Shown here: positions 27,432-36,038 of the stretch, in pieces
How positions within the stretch are numbered: position 1 is the stretch's first letter
Layout: the number at the start of each line of letters is the position of its first letter
Assembly (NCBI RefSeq): GCF_030408755.1
Contig: NZ_CP047209.1
Span: 496,001 to 560,000 of the forward strand
Source of the DNA: Corynebacterium felinum
GTDB taxonomy: Bacteria; Actinomycetota; Actinomycetes; Mycobacteriales; Mycobacteriaceae
DNA length: 64,000 bases
Direction of reading: 5' to 3'
The notes under the pieces: model-generated
Told to the model about the DNA's origin: nothing
The model's database searches: none
Seen by the model: only the letters and a program-made list of their open reading frames with translations
Made by a program: the position numbers and the translations under genes

Positions 27432-28511
27432 TTAAGGGGAGTCGGCGTTGACTGACCCGAGATCGGTAGAGAGATGCAGCGTGAGCGTTTTGCCCGGCGC
27501 GGTGGGGTTAATCACGGGGTCGCTGGGGCAATGGACGGAGCCGAGGTCGGTGGTGCATGTTAGTCGCACTTTCACTGCTGTGGGTAAGCTGACGTTGATG
27601 CTACCCAGATCGGTGTAGGCGGTGACGTCTGTATCTTCAGTGAGTTCTTTCAGCTTGCTGAAGTCGAGGTTAATGGAGCCGACGTTGGTGGTGTATTCCG
27701 GCTGGATCTGCTCTTGCTGAGTGATGGTCTGATTGATATTCGCAAGGGGGCGCTCAGCACGGAACATTCCGATGGCACCTGATGCGCTCACGGCGATGAC
27801 AACGAAGCCGACCACGACCCACGGCCAGACACGGGTGCGCTTGGGTGGTTCGGGAGCAACTGCGGGGCCAGGTTCGGGCAGGTCCCACAGTTCGGGGACG
27901 GTGCCGAGTGGGTCCCATGCTGGTGGTTGGGGGCGGTGTACGGCGTCGAAGCCGGGTGCGGGGCTGTAGGCGCTCAGGTCGACCTCAGGTTGGGGTGTTG
28001 TTGCTTTATCGGGTGCTGGTGGGGCGAAGTCAGCGATCAGCCCTGCGGGGGGTTGTGGGGTGCGCTGATGCAGTAAATACCAGACCAGTGCGCCTATGGC
28101 GAGGGTGAATAAGGTGGTGCCGCTGATGATGCCGCGGGAGCCGAACCCGAGTGATCCGCTGAGGAAGAGGAAGGTAAAGACAAGAACCCAACCGGTGGAT
28201 TGGTCGGCGGAGTAGCGCCCGTTGCGGTTGTCGAAGAGTACTTCGACGGGGGCTTTGTCCACGCTGTAGCGGGGGAAGAGCATCCAGCACAAGAGGTAGA
28301 GGCTTAAGCCGGCGCCGGTGAAGGCGGCGAGGACGAAGGCGATGCGGATTAAGGTGGGATCGATTTGGTAGCGAACGCCGATGCCTTCGCAGACTCCGGC
28401 GATGTAGGCGTTGCCGCCTTGACTTTTCGGCAGGCGTACGGGGCGGGTTGCCCACATGCGATCCCACGTCTGTGGTGTGGGGGCGGTGGGGGGCTGTGGT
28501 GTGGTGTTCAT
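27432..28511 (-). CDS. esrI: EsrI, PspC-domain membrane protein of the envelope-stress system
   Basis: 359 residues from the ATG at 28511 (AGGAGC upstream). The N-terminal PspC domain (GGNAYIAGVCEGIGVRYQID, about 32-85) is followed by several membrane segments, a Pro-rich cytoplasmic linker, a further membrane segment (VWPWVVVGFVVIAVSASGAI, about 228-247) and a C-terminal beta-rich domain with repeated DLGSxNxxLP-type strands. In C. glutamicum EsrI (cg0706) forms a three-component system with the kinase EsrS and regulator EsrR and holds it off without envelope stress. It is divergent from esrSR as there. Confidence 0.82.
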   Translation of the reverse strand: MNTTPQPPTAPTPQTWDRMWATRPVRLPKSQGGNAYIAGVCEGIGVRYQIDPTLIRIAFVLAAFTGAGLSLYLLCWMLFPRYSVDKAPVEVLFDNRNGRYSADQSTGWVLVFTFLFLSGSLGFGSRGIISGTTLFTLAIGALVWYLLHQRTPQPPAGLIADFAPPAPDKATTPQPEVDLSAYSPAPGFDAVHRPQPPAWDPLGTVPELWDLPEPGPAVAPEPPKRTRVWPWVVVGFVVIAVSASGAIGMFRAERPLANINQTITQQEQIQPEYTTNVGSINLDFSKLKELTEDTDVTAYTDLGSINVSLPTAVKVRLTCTTDLGSVHCPSDPVINPTAPGKTLTLHLSTDLGSVNADSP

Positions 28512-28660
28512 GGTGCTTGTGCTCCTAGTGTGACTGTGGGGTTTTTCTTTCTTCACTTCCCATTGTGTGCGTTGCTTGTGATAAATGCATCAGGGTTTTC
28601 CCCTGATCTTTGTATTTCAGGGTGTTCCCTGATGGCATAAGGGTGCGAAAACGTGCAACG

Positions 28661-29800
28661 ATGAAGGGCATGAGAGTTCCAACTGCTGCGTATCCTGCTT
28701 ATCGACGCCACCGCCCTGGTTCCTTTATCGGCGGCGTGTGTACGGGCTTGTCGCTGCATTTAGGGGTGGAAGTGGCGTGGGTGCGTGTTGCGCTTGTGCT
28801 TGCGTCGTTTTTTGGCGGCTTTGGCGTATGGTTCTACGTTGCTGTGTGGGTGCTAACAAAAACCCAAGATGGCGATGTGGAGATTCTTGATCGTTTCCCT
28901 AAAACTCTTTCGTGGGTGCTGGTGGGTGTGGCGGTAATTGGTTCGTCCGCGGTGAGTTTCCGGGTCAGTTCTGTTCCTGCTGGTTTGGCGATTGCGTTGG
29001 TGGTGATCGCTTTTGGTTCGGTGGTCACCTGGTTTGCTTATGATCGCTTCACCTCAAAATCGTCTGCATTGGTGATTGTTATCGGTGCCCTTTTTGTGCT
29101 TGGCGGGGTGTTTATGGGCGCAATCCAGTGGACAAACGGGCAGCAGTTTAGCGCCGCCGTGGGTTCTGTGTTGCTCACCTTAGCGGGGGTGGCTGCCCTT
29201 GTGGTGCCTTTCGGTTTACGCCTATTGCAGCGTTTGAGCACTCAGCGGGAGGAGAAACTCATTGCGGAGCAGCGGGCTGAGATCGCTGCTCGGCTGCATG
29301 ATTCGGTGTTGCAAACGCTTGCGTTGATTCAAAAGCGCGCAGATAATCCGGAGGAGGTGAGTCGCCTCGCCCGTGGCCAGGAGCGGGAGTTGCGCCAGTG
29401 GCTGTTTGCCCCTCAGGAGGATTCCACGGTGTTTGCTGCACTGAGTCGCGCCTGCGGTGAGGTAGAGGATACTTTCGGGGTGCGCATCGCCCCTGTGACG
29501 GTGGGGGAGGATCAGCCGTTGACGGAGAACACTCAAGCGTGTGTGCTGGCTGCCCGTGAAGCGATGGTGAATGCGGCGAAGCATTCCGGCTGCCCCGATA
29601 TTGATGTGTATGCCGAAACTTTTGATGGGCTGCGGATTTATGTGCGTGATCGTGGCCCTGGTTTTGATCTTGAGGCTGTTCCGCAGGATCGCCATGGGGT
29701 GCGCGATTCCATTTTTGCCAGGGTGAAACGGGCTGGCGGGGAGGTTGCGATTCATTCCGATAAGGGCACGGAAGTGGAGATTGTGCTCGCGAGCAACTAA
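28661..29800 (+). CDS. esrS: EsrS, PspC-domain sensor histidine kinase
   Basis: 379 residues from ATG 28661 (ATG 28670 is an alternative). The PspC domain (FIGGVCTGLSLHLGVEV, about 20-75) is followed by five or six membrane segments, then a HisKA_3 dimerisation domain with the phosphoacceptor His213 in AARLHDSVLQTL, and an HATPase domain with N box REAMVNAAKH and G1 VRDRGPGFD. NarL-type kinase, cell membrane. esrR begins two bases after the stop. In C. glutamicum the system responds to cell-wall antibiotics and membrane stress. Confidence 0.85.
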   Translation: MKGMRVPTAAYPAYRRHRPGSFIGGVCTGLSLHLGVEVAWVRVALVLASFFGGFGVWFYVAVWVLTKTQDGDVEILDRFPKTLSWVLVGVAVIGSSAVSFRVSSVPAGLAIALVVIAFGSVVTWFAYDRFTSKSSALVIVIGALFVLGGVFMGAIQWTNGQQFSAAVGSVLLTLAGVAALVVPFGLRLLQRLSTQREEKLIAEQRAEIAARLHDSVLQTLALIQKRADNPEEVSRLARGQERELRQWLFAPQEDSTVFAALSRACGEVEDTFGVRIAPVTVGEDQPLTENTQACVLAAREAMVNAAKHSGCPDIDVYAETFDGLRIYVRDRGPGFDLEAVPQDRHGVRDSIFARVKRAGGEVAIHSDKGTEVEIVLASN

Positions 29801-29802
29801 AA

Positions 29803-30495
29803 ATGGAGGGTATGAAAGTTTTCCTCGTCGATGATCACTCAGTCTTCCGCGCCGGGGTGCGTGCTGAAATTGGCCAGGCGGTGAGCATTGTGGGCGAGGC
29901 AGGTACTGTCGCTGATGCGATTGCGGGCATTGCCGCAACGTGCCCTGATGTGGTGTTGTTGGATGTGCATATGCCTGATGGGGGTGGGGTTGCGGTGATT
30001 CGCGGTTCGCAGGGATCGGCGAAGTTTTTGGCTTTGTCGGTGTCTGATGCGGCTGAGGATGTGATTGCTGTGATCCGGGCGGGGGCACGCGGGTATGTGA
30101 CGAAGTCGATTGATGGGCTTGAGCTTATCGACGCCATCCGCCGCGTCGCCGAGGGTGATGCAGTGTTTAGCCCGCGACTTGCTGGTTTTGTGCTTGATGC
30201 CTTTGCCCGACCCGACGCGCATGCTGGAGTGGGCGTGGTGGATTCCCCGGAGCATGATCGCGCGGTGGAGCGGGAAGAACAGATTGACCATGACCCAGTG
30301 GTTGATGCTCTGACTAGGCGCGAGCTGGAAGTACTGCGCCTACTTGCCCGCGGCTACACCTATAAGGAAATCGGTGCGCAGCTGTTTATTTCCATTAAGA
30401 CGGTGGAGACTCACGCATCAAATATTTTGCGCAAAACCCAGCAATCAAACCGCCATGCACTCACCCGCTGGGCCCAAAAACACGACCTGGACTAG
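29803..30495 (+). CDS. esrR: EsrR, LuxR-family response regulator
   Basis: 230 residues. The receiver domain (1-120) has the acidic pair VDDH, the phosphoacceptor Asp54 in VVLLDVHMP and the conserved Lys in GYVTKSI. A NarL/FixJ-type helix-turn-helix (about 165-225: LTRRELEVLRLLARGYTYKE) binds DNA. It is paired with EsrS by gene order and family. The spacer between the domains is longer than usual and acidic (about 135-160). Confidence 0.88.
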   Translation: MEGMKVFLVDDHSVFRAGVRAEIGQAVSIVGEAGTVADAIAGIAATCPDVVLLDVHMPDGGGVAVIRGSQGSAKFLALSVSDAAEDVIAVIRAGARGYVTKSIDGLELIDAIRRVAEGDAVFSPRLAGFVLDAFARPDAHAGVGVVDSPEHDRAVEREEQIDHDPVVDALTRRELEVLRLLARGYTYKEIGAQLFISIKTVETHASNILRKTQQSNRHALTRWAQKHDLD

Positions 30496-30579
30496 GGCTT
30501 TTTAAAGCCAGTAAGCACACAGTACAGCCCCTTGTCATCGGCAGCACTCCTGATATGTGGAGGGTCAACGGCAAGGGGC
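30495..30579. terminator. esrR terminators
   Basis: A short perfect palindrome GGCTTTTTAAAGCC at 30497-30510 follows the esrR stop, and a second hairpin pairs GCCCCTTG (30527-30534) with CAAGGGGC (30572-30579). The remaining bases up to 30776 hold nothing I recognise. Confidence 0.6.
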
Positions 30580-30776
30580 GTTATGCAATGTGATGTTAGT
30601 GTGCGTGAGATAAGTGCGTCAAGGGAGCATCAGTTTCTATGGGCAGTATTTTGTCAATTGGTGCCTCCGCTATGTTCTGCATGAAGACAGCTCGCACACG
30701 CTATTTAAATACTTGCCTCAACCCCCAGCACTTGAACCGCCATATTCCCAAAACACGACGCAGGTTAGGGTTGTTT

Positions 30777-31226
30777 TTAAACCACGGGACAGTCGACTTT
30801 GTCGGCGATGACTTCGGCGAATTTTTCCGGTTCACTAATGCTGAAGCGGAATGTGGCGGTACGGGTTGTAATCTCTGCCCGCGCATCAGAGGCACACAGC
30901 ATGGTAGCTCCATCACCATCGGTGTTGTAGCCAAAAGCTTGCACGAGTGGCAAATCTGAATGCAGGCTAACCGCTGTGATCTCGGCATAAGGAATGGTTT
31001 TTTCAAAAGCGTACTGCTTGATCACCAGAGCATTATCGGTGAAGCGAACTGTGACCGTTGAAAGCACCAGCGCGGGGGTGAGGGCACCAATGCCCAAAAT
31101 GAGATACAGCAGCCACGAATACTGGGCGTAATTCATTACCGCGAACGCACCCAGCCCAACGCTGACGAGGCCAACAATGAGAGCGAGAATGATCAGAAAA
31201 CGACCCGGCTTTGCACTGAGAACCAT
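30777..31226 (-). CDS. Membrane protein with PH-like domain
   Basis: 149 residues from the ATG at 31226, with AGGAAGG eight bases upstream (GTG at 31229 is possible). Two membrane segments (FLIILALIVGLVSVGLGAFA and WLLYLILGIGALTPALVL) lead into a bacterial PH-like beta domain (TVRFTDNALVIKQYAFEKTI, AEITAVS). Such proteins are common in actinobacteria and of unknown function. It ends convergently with esrR. Confidence 0.7.
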   Translation of the reverse strand: MVLSAKPGRFLIILALIVGLVSVGLGAFAVMNYAQYSWLLYLILGIGALTPALVLSTVTVRFTDNALVIKQYAFEKTIPYAEITAVSLHSDLPLVQAFGYNTDGDGATMLCASDARAEITTRTATFRFSISEPEKFAEVIADKVDCPVV

Positions 31227-31451
31227 CACATATACCTTCCTACTGGGCTTTTTGGGGGAAATGACTTACTGAAAAGCAGTGTGAGTTCTGTGCAGTCTAA
31301 CAGAGCAAGAAAGCACTATGGATACTTTTGCGTGCAGGGGGGGGCAACCCAAGGTTTTGTCAAGAAAATAATGGGCTAGTGCTGGGTATTTTCTCTGATT
31401 GTGGGGGTAATTGGCTAGGCCTTGCCTTAATGGCATTCGGGAGTTGCGTTG

Positions 31452-32005
31452 GTTACTCGACCTTTTGGTATGGAAAGCCTGGTTTCAGGCGTGCGGGAGG
31501 CGGAAAGGTCGAGTTGGAATGAGGGCTTGAAGGGGTTGGTACATGCTGTTGAGGTGGGGTTCCCTTTTGGTTACTCGACCTTTTGGCGCGGAAGTCTTGG
31601 TTTCGGGCGTGTGGGAGGCGGAAAGGTCGAGTTGGGGTGCGGGCGTGAGGGGTGGGCGTTGATAAGCGCTGGTTGGGTGGGTCTCCTGTTGGGCTGCTCG
31701 ACCTTTTGGCGTGGAAAGCCTGGTTTCAGGCGTGCGGAAGGTGGAAAGGTCGAGTTGGGTGTGGGGGTGAGGGGTGGGCGTTGATAAGCGCTGGTAGGGT
31801 GGGTCTCCTGTTGGGCTGCTCGACCTTTTGGTGCGGAAAGCCTAGTTTCAGGCGTGCGGAAGGCGGTAAGGTCGAGTTGGGTGTGGGCGTGAGGGCTTGA
31901 AGGGGTTGGCACATGCTGTTGGGGCGGGGTTTCCTTTTGGTTACTCGACCTTTTGATGCGCAAGCCCCGGTTTCGGGCGTGCGGGAGATGGAAAGGTCGA
32001 GTTGG
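31452..32005. repeat. Array B: five near-identical CTCGAC-N46-GTCGAG units (upstream of imuA)
   Basis: CTCGAC starts at 31456, 31574, 31697, 31819 and 31944; GTCGAG at 31508, 31626, 31749, 31871 and 31996: exactly 52 bp apart in all five. The stem is ten bp (CTCGACCTTT / AAAGGTCGAG), with an internal GCCTGGTTTCAGGC hairpin in several units. The unit-to-unit period is 118-125 bp, so this array grew by tandem duplication. It takes most of the 875-base gap 31227-32101; the first 220 bases of that gap hold no feature I can name. ORFs through the array are artefacts. Confidence 0.92.
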
Positions 32006-32064
32006 GGTGCGGGCGTGAGGGGGTTGATAGGTGAAATGGGCGAAGTGTGGTGTGTTCAAAGTGC

Positions 32065-32122
32065 TTGACAGTGGGGGCGGGCGTGTATTTAGATAAAAGA
32101 TATGAGACAAACAGGTGTTCGA
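32065..32122 (+). promoter_or_regulatory. imuA promoter with LexA-like box at the start codon
   Basis: TTGACA (32065-32070) and a TATTTAGATA -10 region (32086-32095) give a transcript start near the ATG at 32102, so the mRNA is probably leaderless. ACAAACAGGTGTTCGA (32107-32122) matches the corynebacterial/mycobacterial LexA box, with a perfect right half TGTTCGA. It lies inside the first codons. Confidence 0.6.
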
Positions 32123-32755
32123 AAATTATCTGCGGTGCAGCGTTCGCATATTGATGCGTTGCGCGCGCAGATCAACGAACACGCCCCGGCTCGGAAAGTG
32201 GTGGATGTACCTGCGGCGTTTCAAGAAATCTTCCCTCACAAAGGGTTGCCCCGCGGCGCGGTATCATGCATGAACCCCAGCTCAGCGCTGGCAATTGAAC
32301 TTATTGCGCACACGACTGCTGCGGGTGGTTATGTGGGTGTTGTGGGGTGGGAAGGGTTGAGCTACGCGGGGGTTGAAAGCCTCGATACCATCATTGTTGT
32401 GCCCCAGTCGGATCTTAATGTGGTTGCGTCGCTTGCTGAGTCGGTCGATCTTATTTTCTACCGGGGTCCAGAAGCGCACCTAAGTCCAACCCAGTCCCGG
32501 CCGCTGATGGCAAAAGTGCGCAAAGGGGTGGCCAGTGTGGTCATGGTTGGTGTGGATGTGGCTTCACCCGCAGTGCGGTTGAGTGGAAGAATCTCCACGT
32601 TCCACGGTATTGGGTGCGGTACTGGGCGCATCACCAGTTTTGATTTGGAGTTGTGTTGTCAGGCGCACGGCATGAGCCGTAGCACTACCGTCACGATTGG
32701 GGCGGGCGGTGTGGCGGCGTCGACACGCACACAGGTGCCCGCATGCGCACTCTAG
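32102..32755 (+). CDS. imuA: ImuA-like protein of the SOS mutasome
   Basis: 217-residue RecA-fold relative without recognisable Walker motifs, as in ImuA'. Segments IFPHKGLPRGAVSCM and GGYVGVVGWEGLSYAGVE match the family. With ImuB and DnaE2 it forms the actinobacterial translesion complex used for damage-induced mutagenesis. imuB overlaps its 3' end by 13 bases. The LexA-like box at its start fits SOS control. Confidence 0.85.
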   Translation: MRQTGVRKLSAVQRSHIDALRAQINEHAPARKVVDVPAAFQEIFPHKGLPRGAVSCMNPSSALAIELIAHTTAAGGYVGVVGWEGLSYAGVESLDTIIVVPQSDLNVVASLAESVDLIFYRGPEAHLSPTQSRPLMAKVRKGVASVVMVGVDVASPAVRLSGRISTFHGIGCGTGRITSFDLELCCQAHGMSRSTTVTIGAGGVAASTRTQVPACAL

Positions 32756-34284
32756 CACTCTGGTTCCCGGACTGGCCCGCGCAAGCTGCTGTTCTGGCGA
32801 ACCTTGCACAGATCACCGACCCCATCGTGATCGCCGAGCAGCACGCTGTGGCAGTGAGCAACCTTGCAGCCCGCAAGCGTGGGATTCGCCGCGGCATGCG
32901 CCTGCGCAACGTGCATGCTCTCGCACCCGATGCTGTTGTGCTCAGTCGCGATCATGAGCGCGACGGCCGCATGTTTAGCGACATTGCCGATAGTCTCGAT
33001 GCTGTTGCCGCGCATATCGAAATCATGCGGCCTGGGCTTGTGCTTATCGACGCCGCTGCCGCCGGGCGCTACCACGGCAGCGAAGACATCGCCGCCGAAA
33101 AAGCCCTCGACACCGTGGCCTTCAGCGGCATGGACTGCAGCGTGGGCATCGCCGATGAAATCCCCACCGCAATCATCGCCGCACGCTGCGGAAAAGTGGT
33201 GCCACCAGGGCAATCCGCACAATTTCTCGCCACCCAACCCTTAAATATTCTCGGGGTAGAACCCGCGCTCGGCTGCGAACCTGCGCTGATTGACACCCTC
33301 AATCAACTTGGCATCAGCACGCTGGGGGAGCTGAAAAAACTGCGTCGCAGCGACCTCGCTACCCGCTTCGGCGCCCCCGGCGTGCACTGCCACGACATCG
33401 CCTGCGGGCACAACCCGCGCCGAATCCATCTCGCGCAACCCACAGTAGACATGAGTGTGCGCATGATTCCCGAAGAGCCCATCACGCGTATCGACGTCGC
33501 CGCCTTCGCCGCCCGCACCCTCGCTGTTGAACTGCACAGCACACTTCGCGCACACGGATACAGCTGCCTGAGACTCACCATCACCGCCCGCTTCGGCGAG
33601 AGCGAACACCAACGCACCTGGCGCACCCACCTCCCCTTAGACGAACAGGCCACCGCCGACCGCGTACGCTGGCAACTCGAAGGCTGGCTCAACGCCCATA
33701 ACCGCGCACAGTCGCAGGCCGACGAGCCTGAAGGGGTGACCGAGCTTATCCTCGACCCCATCGAATGCGCCAACCCCACAGCCCATACCCTGTGGGGCAA
33801 CACCGACACACAGGCAGATATCCACCGAATAATCAGCCGCATCCAATCCCAGGTGGGGGTCGATAACGTCCTACAACCCCAGCGAGTTGGTGGTCGGGGA
33901 GTAGCCGAACGCATCACCTACCACCCCTGCGGGGAACAGGCAGAAGCACCTACACCCCACAGCTGGCCAGGGGCACTACCTGCCCCACTGCCCACCCAAC
34001 TCGCCCACCCCGCGAGTATGTGCACCCTGGTGGGGGCACAAGGACAGGCGGTGACCATCACACGCGATGCGGTTTTCAGCACCGCCCCCGCCGGATTGCA
34101 ATGGGGAACCAAGCGTTACCTCATCCACTCATGGGCCGGTCCGTGGCCGGTGCTGCGCGAGTGGTGGCTGGGTGAAAAACCCTGCGCCCGCATCCAAATC
34201 GTCGGGGTGGATACACACAACAACCCACAGGCATTTCTGCTGCTGTGGGTTGAGGGTCGGTGGCGGGTAGAAGCAACCTACTAG
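32743..34284 (+). CDS. imuB: ImuB, Y-family polymerase-like protein
   Basis: 513-residue Y-family DNA polymerase relative. It starts MRTLALWFPDWPAQAAV, has the family's helix-hairpin-helix region (LNQLGISTLGELKKLRRSDL, about 185-205) and little-finger domain, but not the catalytic acidic residues of true polymerases, as is normal for ImuB; it acts as the adaptor joining DnaE2 to the beta clamp. The start overlaps imuA, so the two are coupled. It is convergent with the lipoprotein gene, ending in a 4-base overlap. Confidence 0.88.
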   Translation: MRTLALWFPDWPAQAAVLANLAQITDPIVIAEQHAVAVSNLAARKRGIRRGMRLRNVHALAPDAVVLSRDHERDGRMFSDIADSLDAVAAHIEIMRPGLVLIDAAAAGRYHGSEDIAAEKALDTVAFSGMDCSVGIADEIPTAIIAARCGKVVPPGQSAQFLATQPLNILGVEPALGCEPALIDTLNQLGISTLGELKKLRRSDLATRFGAPGVHCHDIACGHNPRRIHLAQPTVDMSVRMIPEEPITRIDVAAFAARTLAVELHSTLRAHGYSCLRLTITARFGESEHQRTWRTHLPLDEQATADRVRWQLEGWLNAHNRAQSQADEPEGVTELILDPIECANPTAHTLWGNTDTQADIHRIISRIQSQVGVDNVLQPQRVGGRGVAERITYHPCGEQAEAPTPHSWPGALPAPLPTQLAHPASMCTLVGAQGQAVTITRDAVFSTAPAGLQWGTKRYLIHSWAGPWPVLREWWLGEKPCARIQIVGVDTHNNPQAFLLLWVEGRWRVEATY

Positions 34285-34907
34285 TGGCGAATATCAATCA
34301 CCACGCGGGTGGGATTATCTAACAACTCCACCGAATACGGGGTCTTCTGGCCCTTAATGCCCACCACAAACTGGGCGCGGCCCTCAAACGTGCCCACCGA
34401 TTTCAGCTGCACAACCTTCGCCCCCTGGCCGGTAATGGGTGCAAGCGGCGGGGTGTCTAAACCGAGCTCAAAGGGGAGTACTACACCATCAATATTGACA
34501 TCTAAAGTGGAATCCCCAGCGATCTCAACCGGCTTACCAGAACCCTGCTGGGCTGCCTGATCAGTGTAATCCACAAACCAACCAGGCGTGCCGGTGCCCT
34601 TGAGTTCAATCACCACACGGTCGAAACCCTCATGTGCGCCCGTGCGCATTGTTACTGGCACAAGTTCTGCTGGAACGGAGGGGCGCTGGGTTTTCTGCGC
34701 CATCGATGCTTTGCCCAGTGCAGCAATACCGGCTGGGGCGGGAGTGGTGGTCGTGGTGGCAAGGGTGCTGCCCTTGGCGGTGGAATTAATATCTTGGGGT
34801 GGCGCAGGCGTCGGGCTTGGGGCGCAGGCGCTTAGCGTGAGCGCGGCAAGGGTGAGCGTGGCGAGGGCGATATGGACTGGACGAAAATTCGGGCGCAAGC
34901 TTCTCAT
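34281..34907 (-). CDS. AMIN-like domain lipoprotein
   Basis: 208 residues from the ATG at 34907. The lipobox is LSAC with Cys28, so it should be anchored outside the membrane. A Pro/Thr-rich linker is followed by an AMIN-like beta domain (about 85-208: EGFDRVVIELKGTGTPGWFVDY ... TPYSVELLDNPTRVVIDI, quoted in parts), a fold of wall-binding proteins. The longer ORF to 34985 has no signal-peptide logic. Confidence 0.75.
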   Translation of the reverse strand: MRSLRPNFRPVHIALATLTLAALTLSACAPSPTPAPPQDINSTAKGSTLATTTTTPAPAGIAALGKASMAQKTQRPSVPAELVPVTMRTGAHEGFDRVVIELKGTGTPGWFVDYTDQAAQQGSGKPVEIAGDSTLDVNIDGVVLPFELGLDTPPLAPITGQGAKVVQLKSVGTFEGRAQFVVGIKGQKTPYSVELLDNPTRVVIDIRH

Positions 34908-35019
34908 AACACCAACAGTAACTTCAGTAACAGCCAAGGTGCAGTTTTTCTGACGAATCGTTGCCAAACTGCAACGAAAGAACAAACCTCACCACCCCGA
35001 ACCCCCTAAGATGGCAGCT

Positions 35020-36018
35020 ATGAGCTCCCGCGAACCCGAGCAAGAATCTTGCCCCCTGCCGTTTTTGCCCCCACTTTCTGGCACAGCCTGCAGCCTCCCA
35101 CCCGTTTCCCCGCACACACCCCCAGTGCCCATGGACTACGACCCCTATGCACCCGAACCATGCAGCTTCAAACCCTTAAACCCGCTGTGCTCCGACGTGC
35201 AACTCGAACCCCTTCCCGGCACCTCCAAAACTGGGCACACCTACGTGATTCTGGAACATACCGGCGCGTGGAGCCACGACATTCTAGACGGCGGTACCTT
35301 CAGCGAAGAAGACACAGCACGCTTAAAAACCCTCCCCGGGTTGTACTTGATCCGCAAACCCGGGCGCGAAGGGCACGCACATAAAGAAGAGCTCACCGTC
35401 TATCTGGTTTTTAGCGATGAAGCAGCACTTGAACGGTTAACCATCCGCACCCTTGATGAACTTTTTACACTCGACCTCACCGGTCCTGGCCGCAATAATG
35501 CTGAACTAGTCACCGAACCCCTTGTGATGGTGTGTACCCACGCGAAACGCGACCGCTGCTGTGCAATCAAAGGCCGCCCCGTGGCTAAGGCGCTGGTGCG
35601 GGAACTTCCCACCGCCCACATTTGGGAATGCAGTCACACAAAGGGGCATCGTTTCGCCCCCAGCATGGTCCTATTTCCGTGGGGTTACTACTATGGGCAC
35701 CTCAATTCCCGTGCCGCTGCGGATATGGTCCACCACGCCTACCGTGGTGAGCTTTTCTTGCCGGGCAATCGCGGGCGCGGCACATTACATGCGAAAGAGC
35801 AGGCGGCGGAGGTCGCTGTTTTTGAGCACCTAGCGAAGCAGGGGGAGAAGATCATGCTGGGTATGGCGCAGGTTGCTGATACGACGATCACGCTTATCGA
35901 CGGCCGCACCTTCACCGTCGACATGGAACAACGAGAAGTCGAAAACGTGTTGCCCTCCTGTGGTGATAACACCAAAACAACGAAAGCATGGTTTAGCCTA
36001 GGAGTGCATGAGCGGTAA
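35020..36018 (+). CDS. Sucrase/ferredoxin-like family protein
   Basis: 332 residues from ATG 35020; a TAAGAT box (35007-35012) eight bases upstream suggests a leaderless transcript. The C-terminal thioredoxin-like ferredoxin domain has VCTHAKRDRCCAIKGRPVA with a Cys cluster, and WECSHTKGHRFAPSM with FPWGYYYGH, the hallmark of the sucrase/ferredoxin-like family (PF06999). It probably binds an iron-sulphur cluster; the redox partner and substrate are unknown. Confidence 0.85.
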   Translation: MSSREPEQESCPLPFLPPLSGTACSLPPVSPHTPPVPMDYDPYAPEPCSFKPLNPLCSDVQLEPLPGTSKTGHTYVILEHTGAWSHDILDGGTFSEEDTARLKTLPGLYLIRKPGREGHAHKEELTVYLVFSDEAALERLTIRTLDELFTLDLTGPGRNNAELVTEPLVMVCTHAKRDRCCAIKGRPVAKALVRELPTAHIWECSHTKGHRFAPSMVLFPWGYYYGHLNSRAAADMVHHAYRGELFLPGNRGRGTLHAKEQAAEVAVFEHLAKQGEKIMLGMAQVADTTITLIDGRTFTVDMEQREVENVLPSCGDNTKTTKAWFSLGVHER

Positions 36019-36038
36019 AACAGGAAAGTGTAGGGTGC

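Noticed and set aside
31571..32110. 179-codon minus-strand ORF through array B
   Set aside because: It encodes only repeated translations of the array units.
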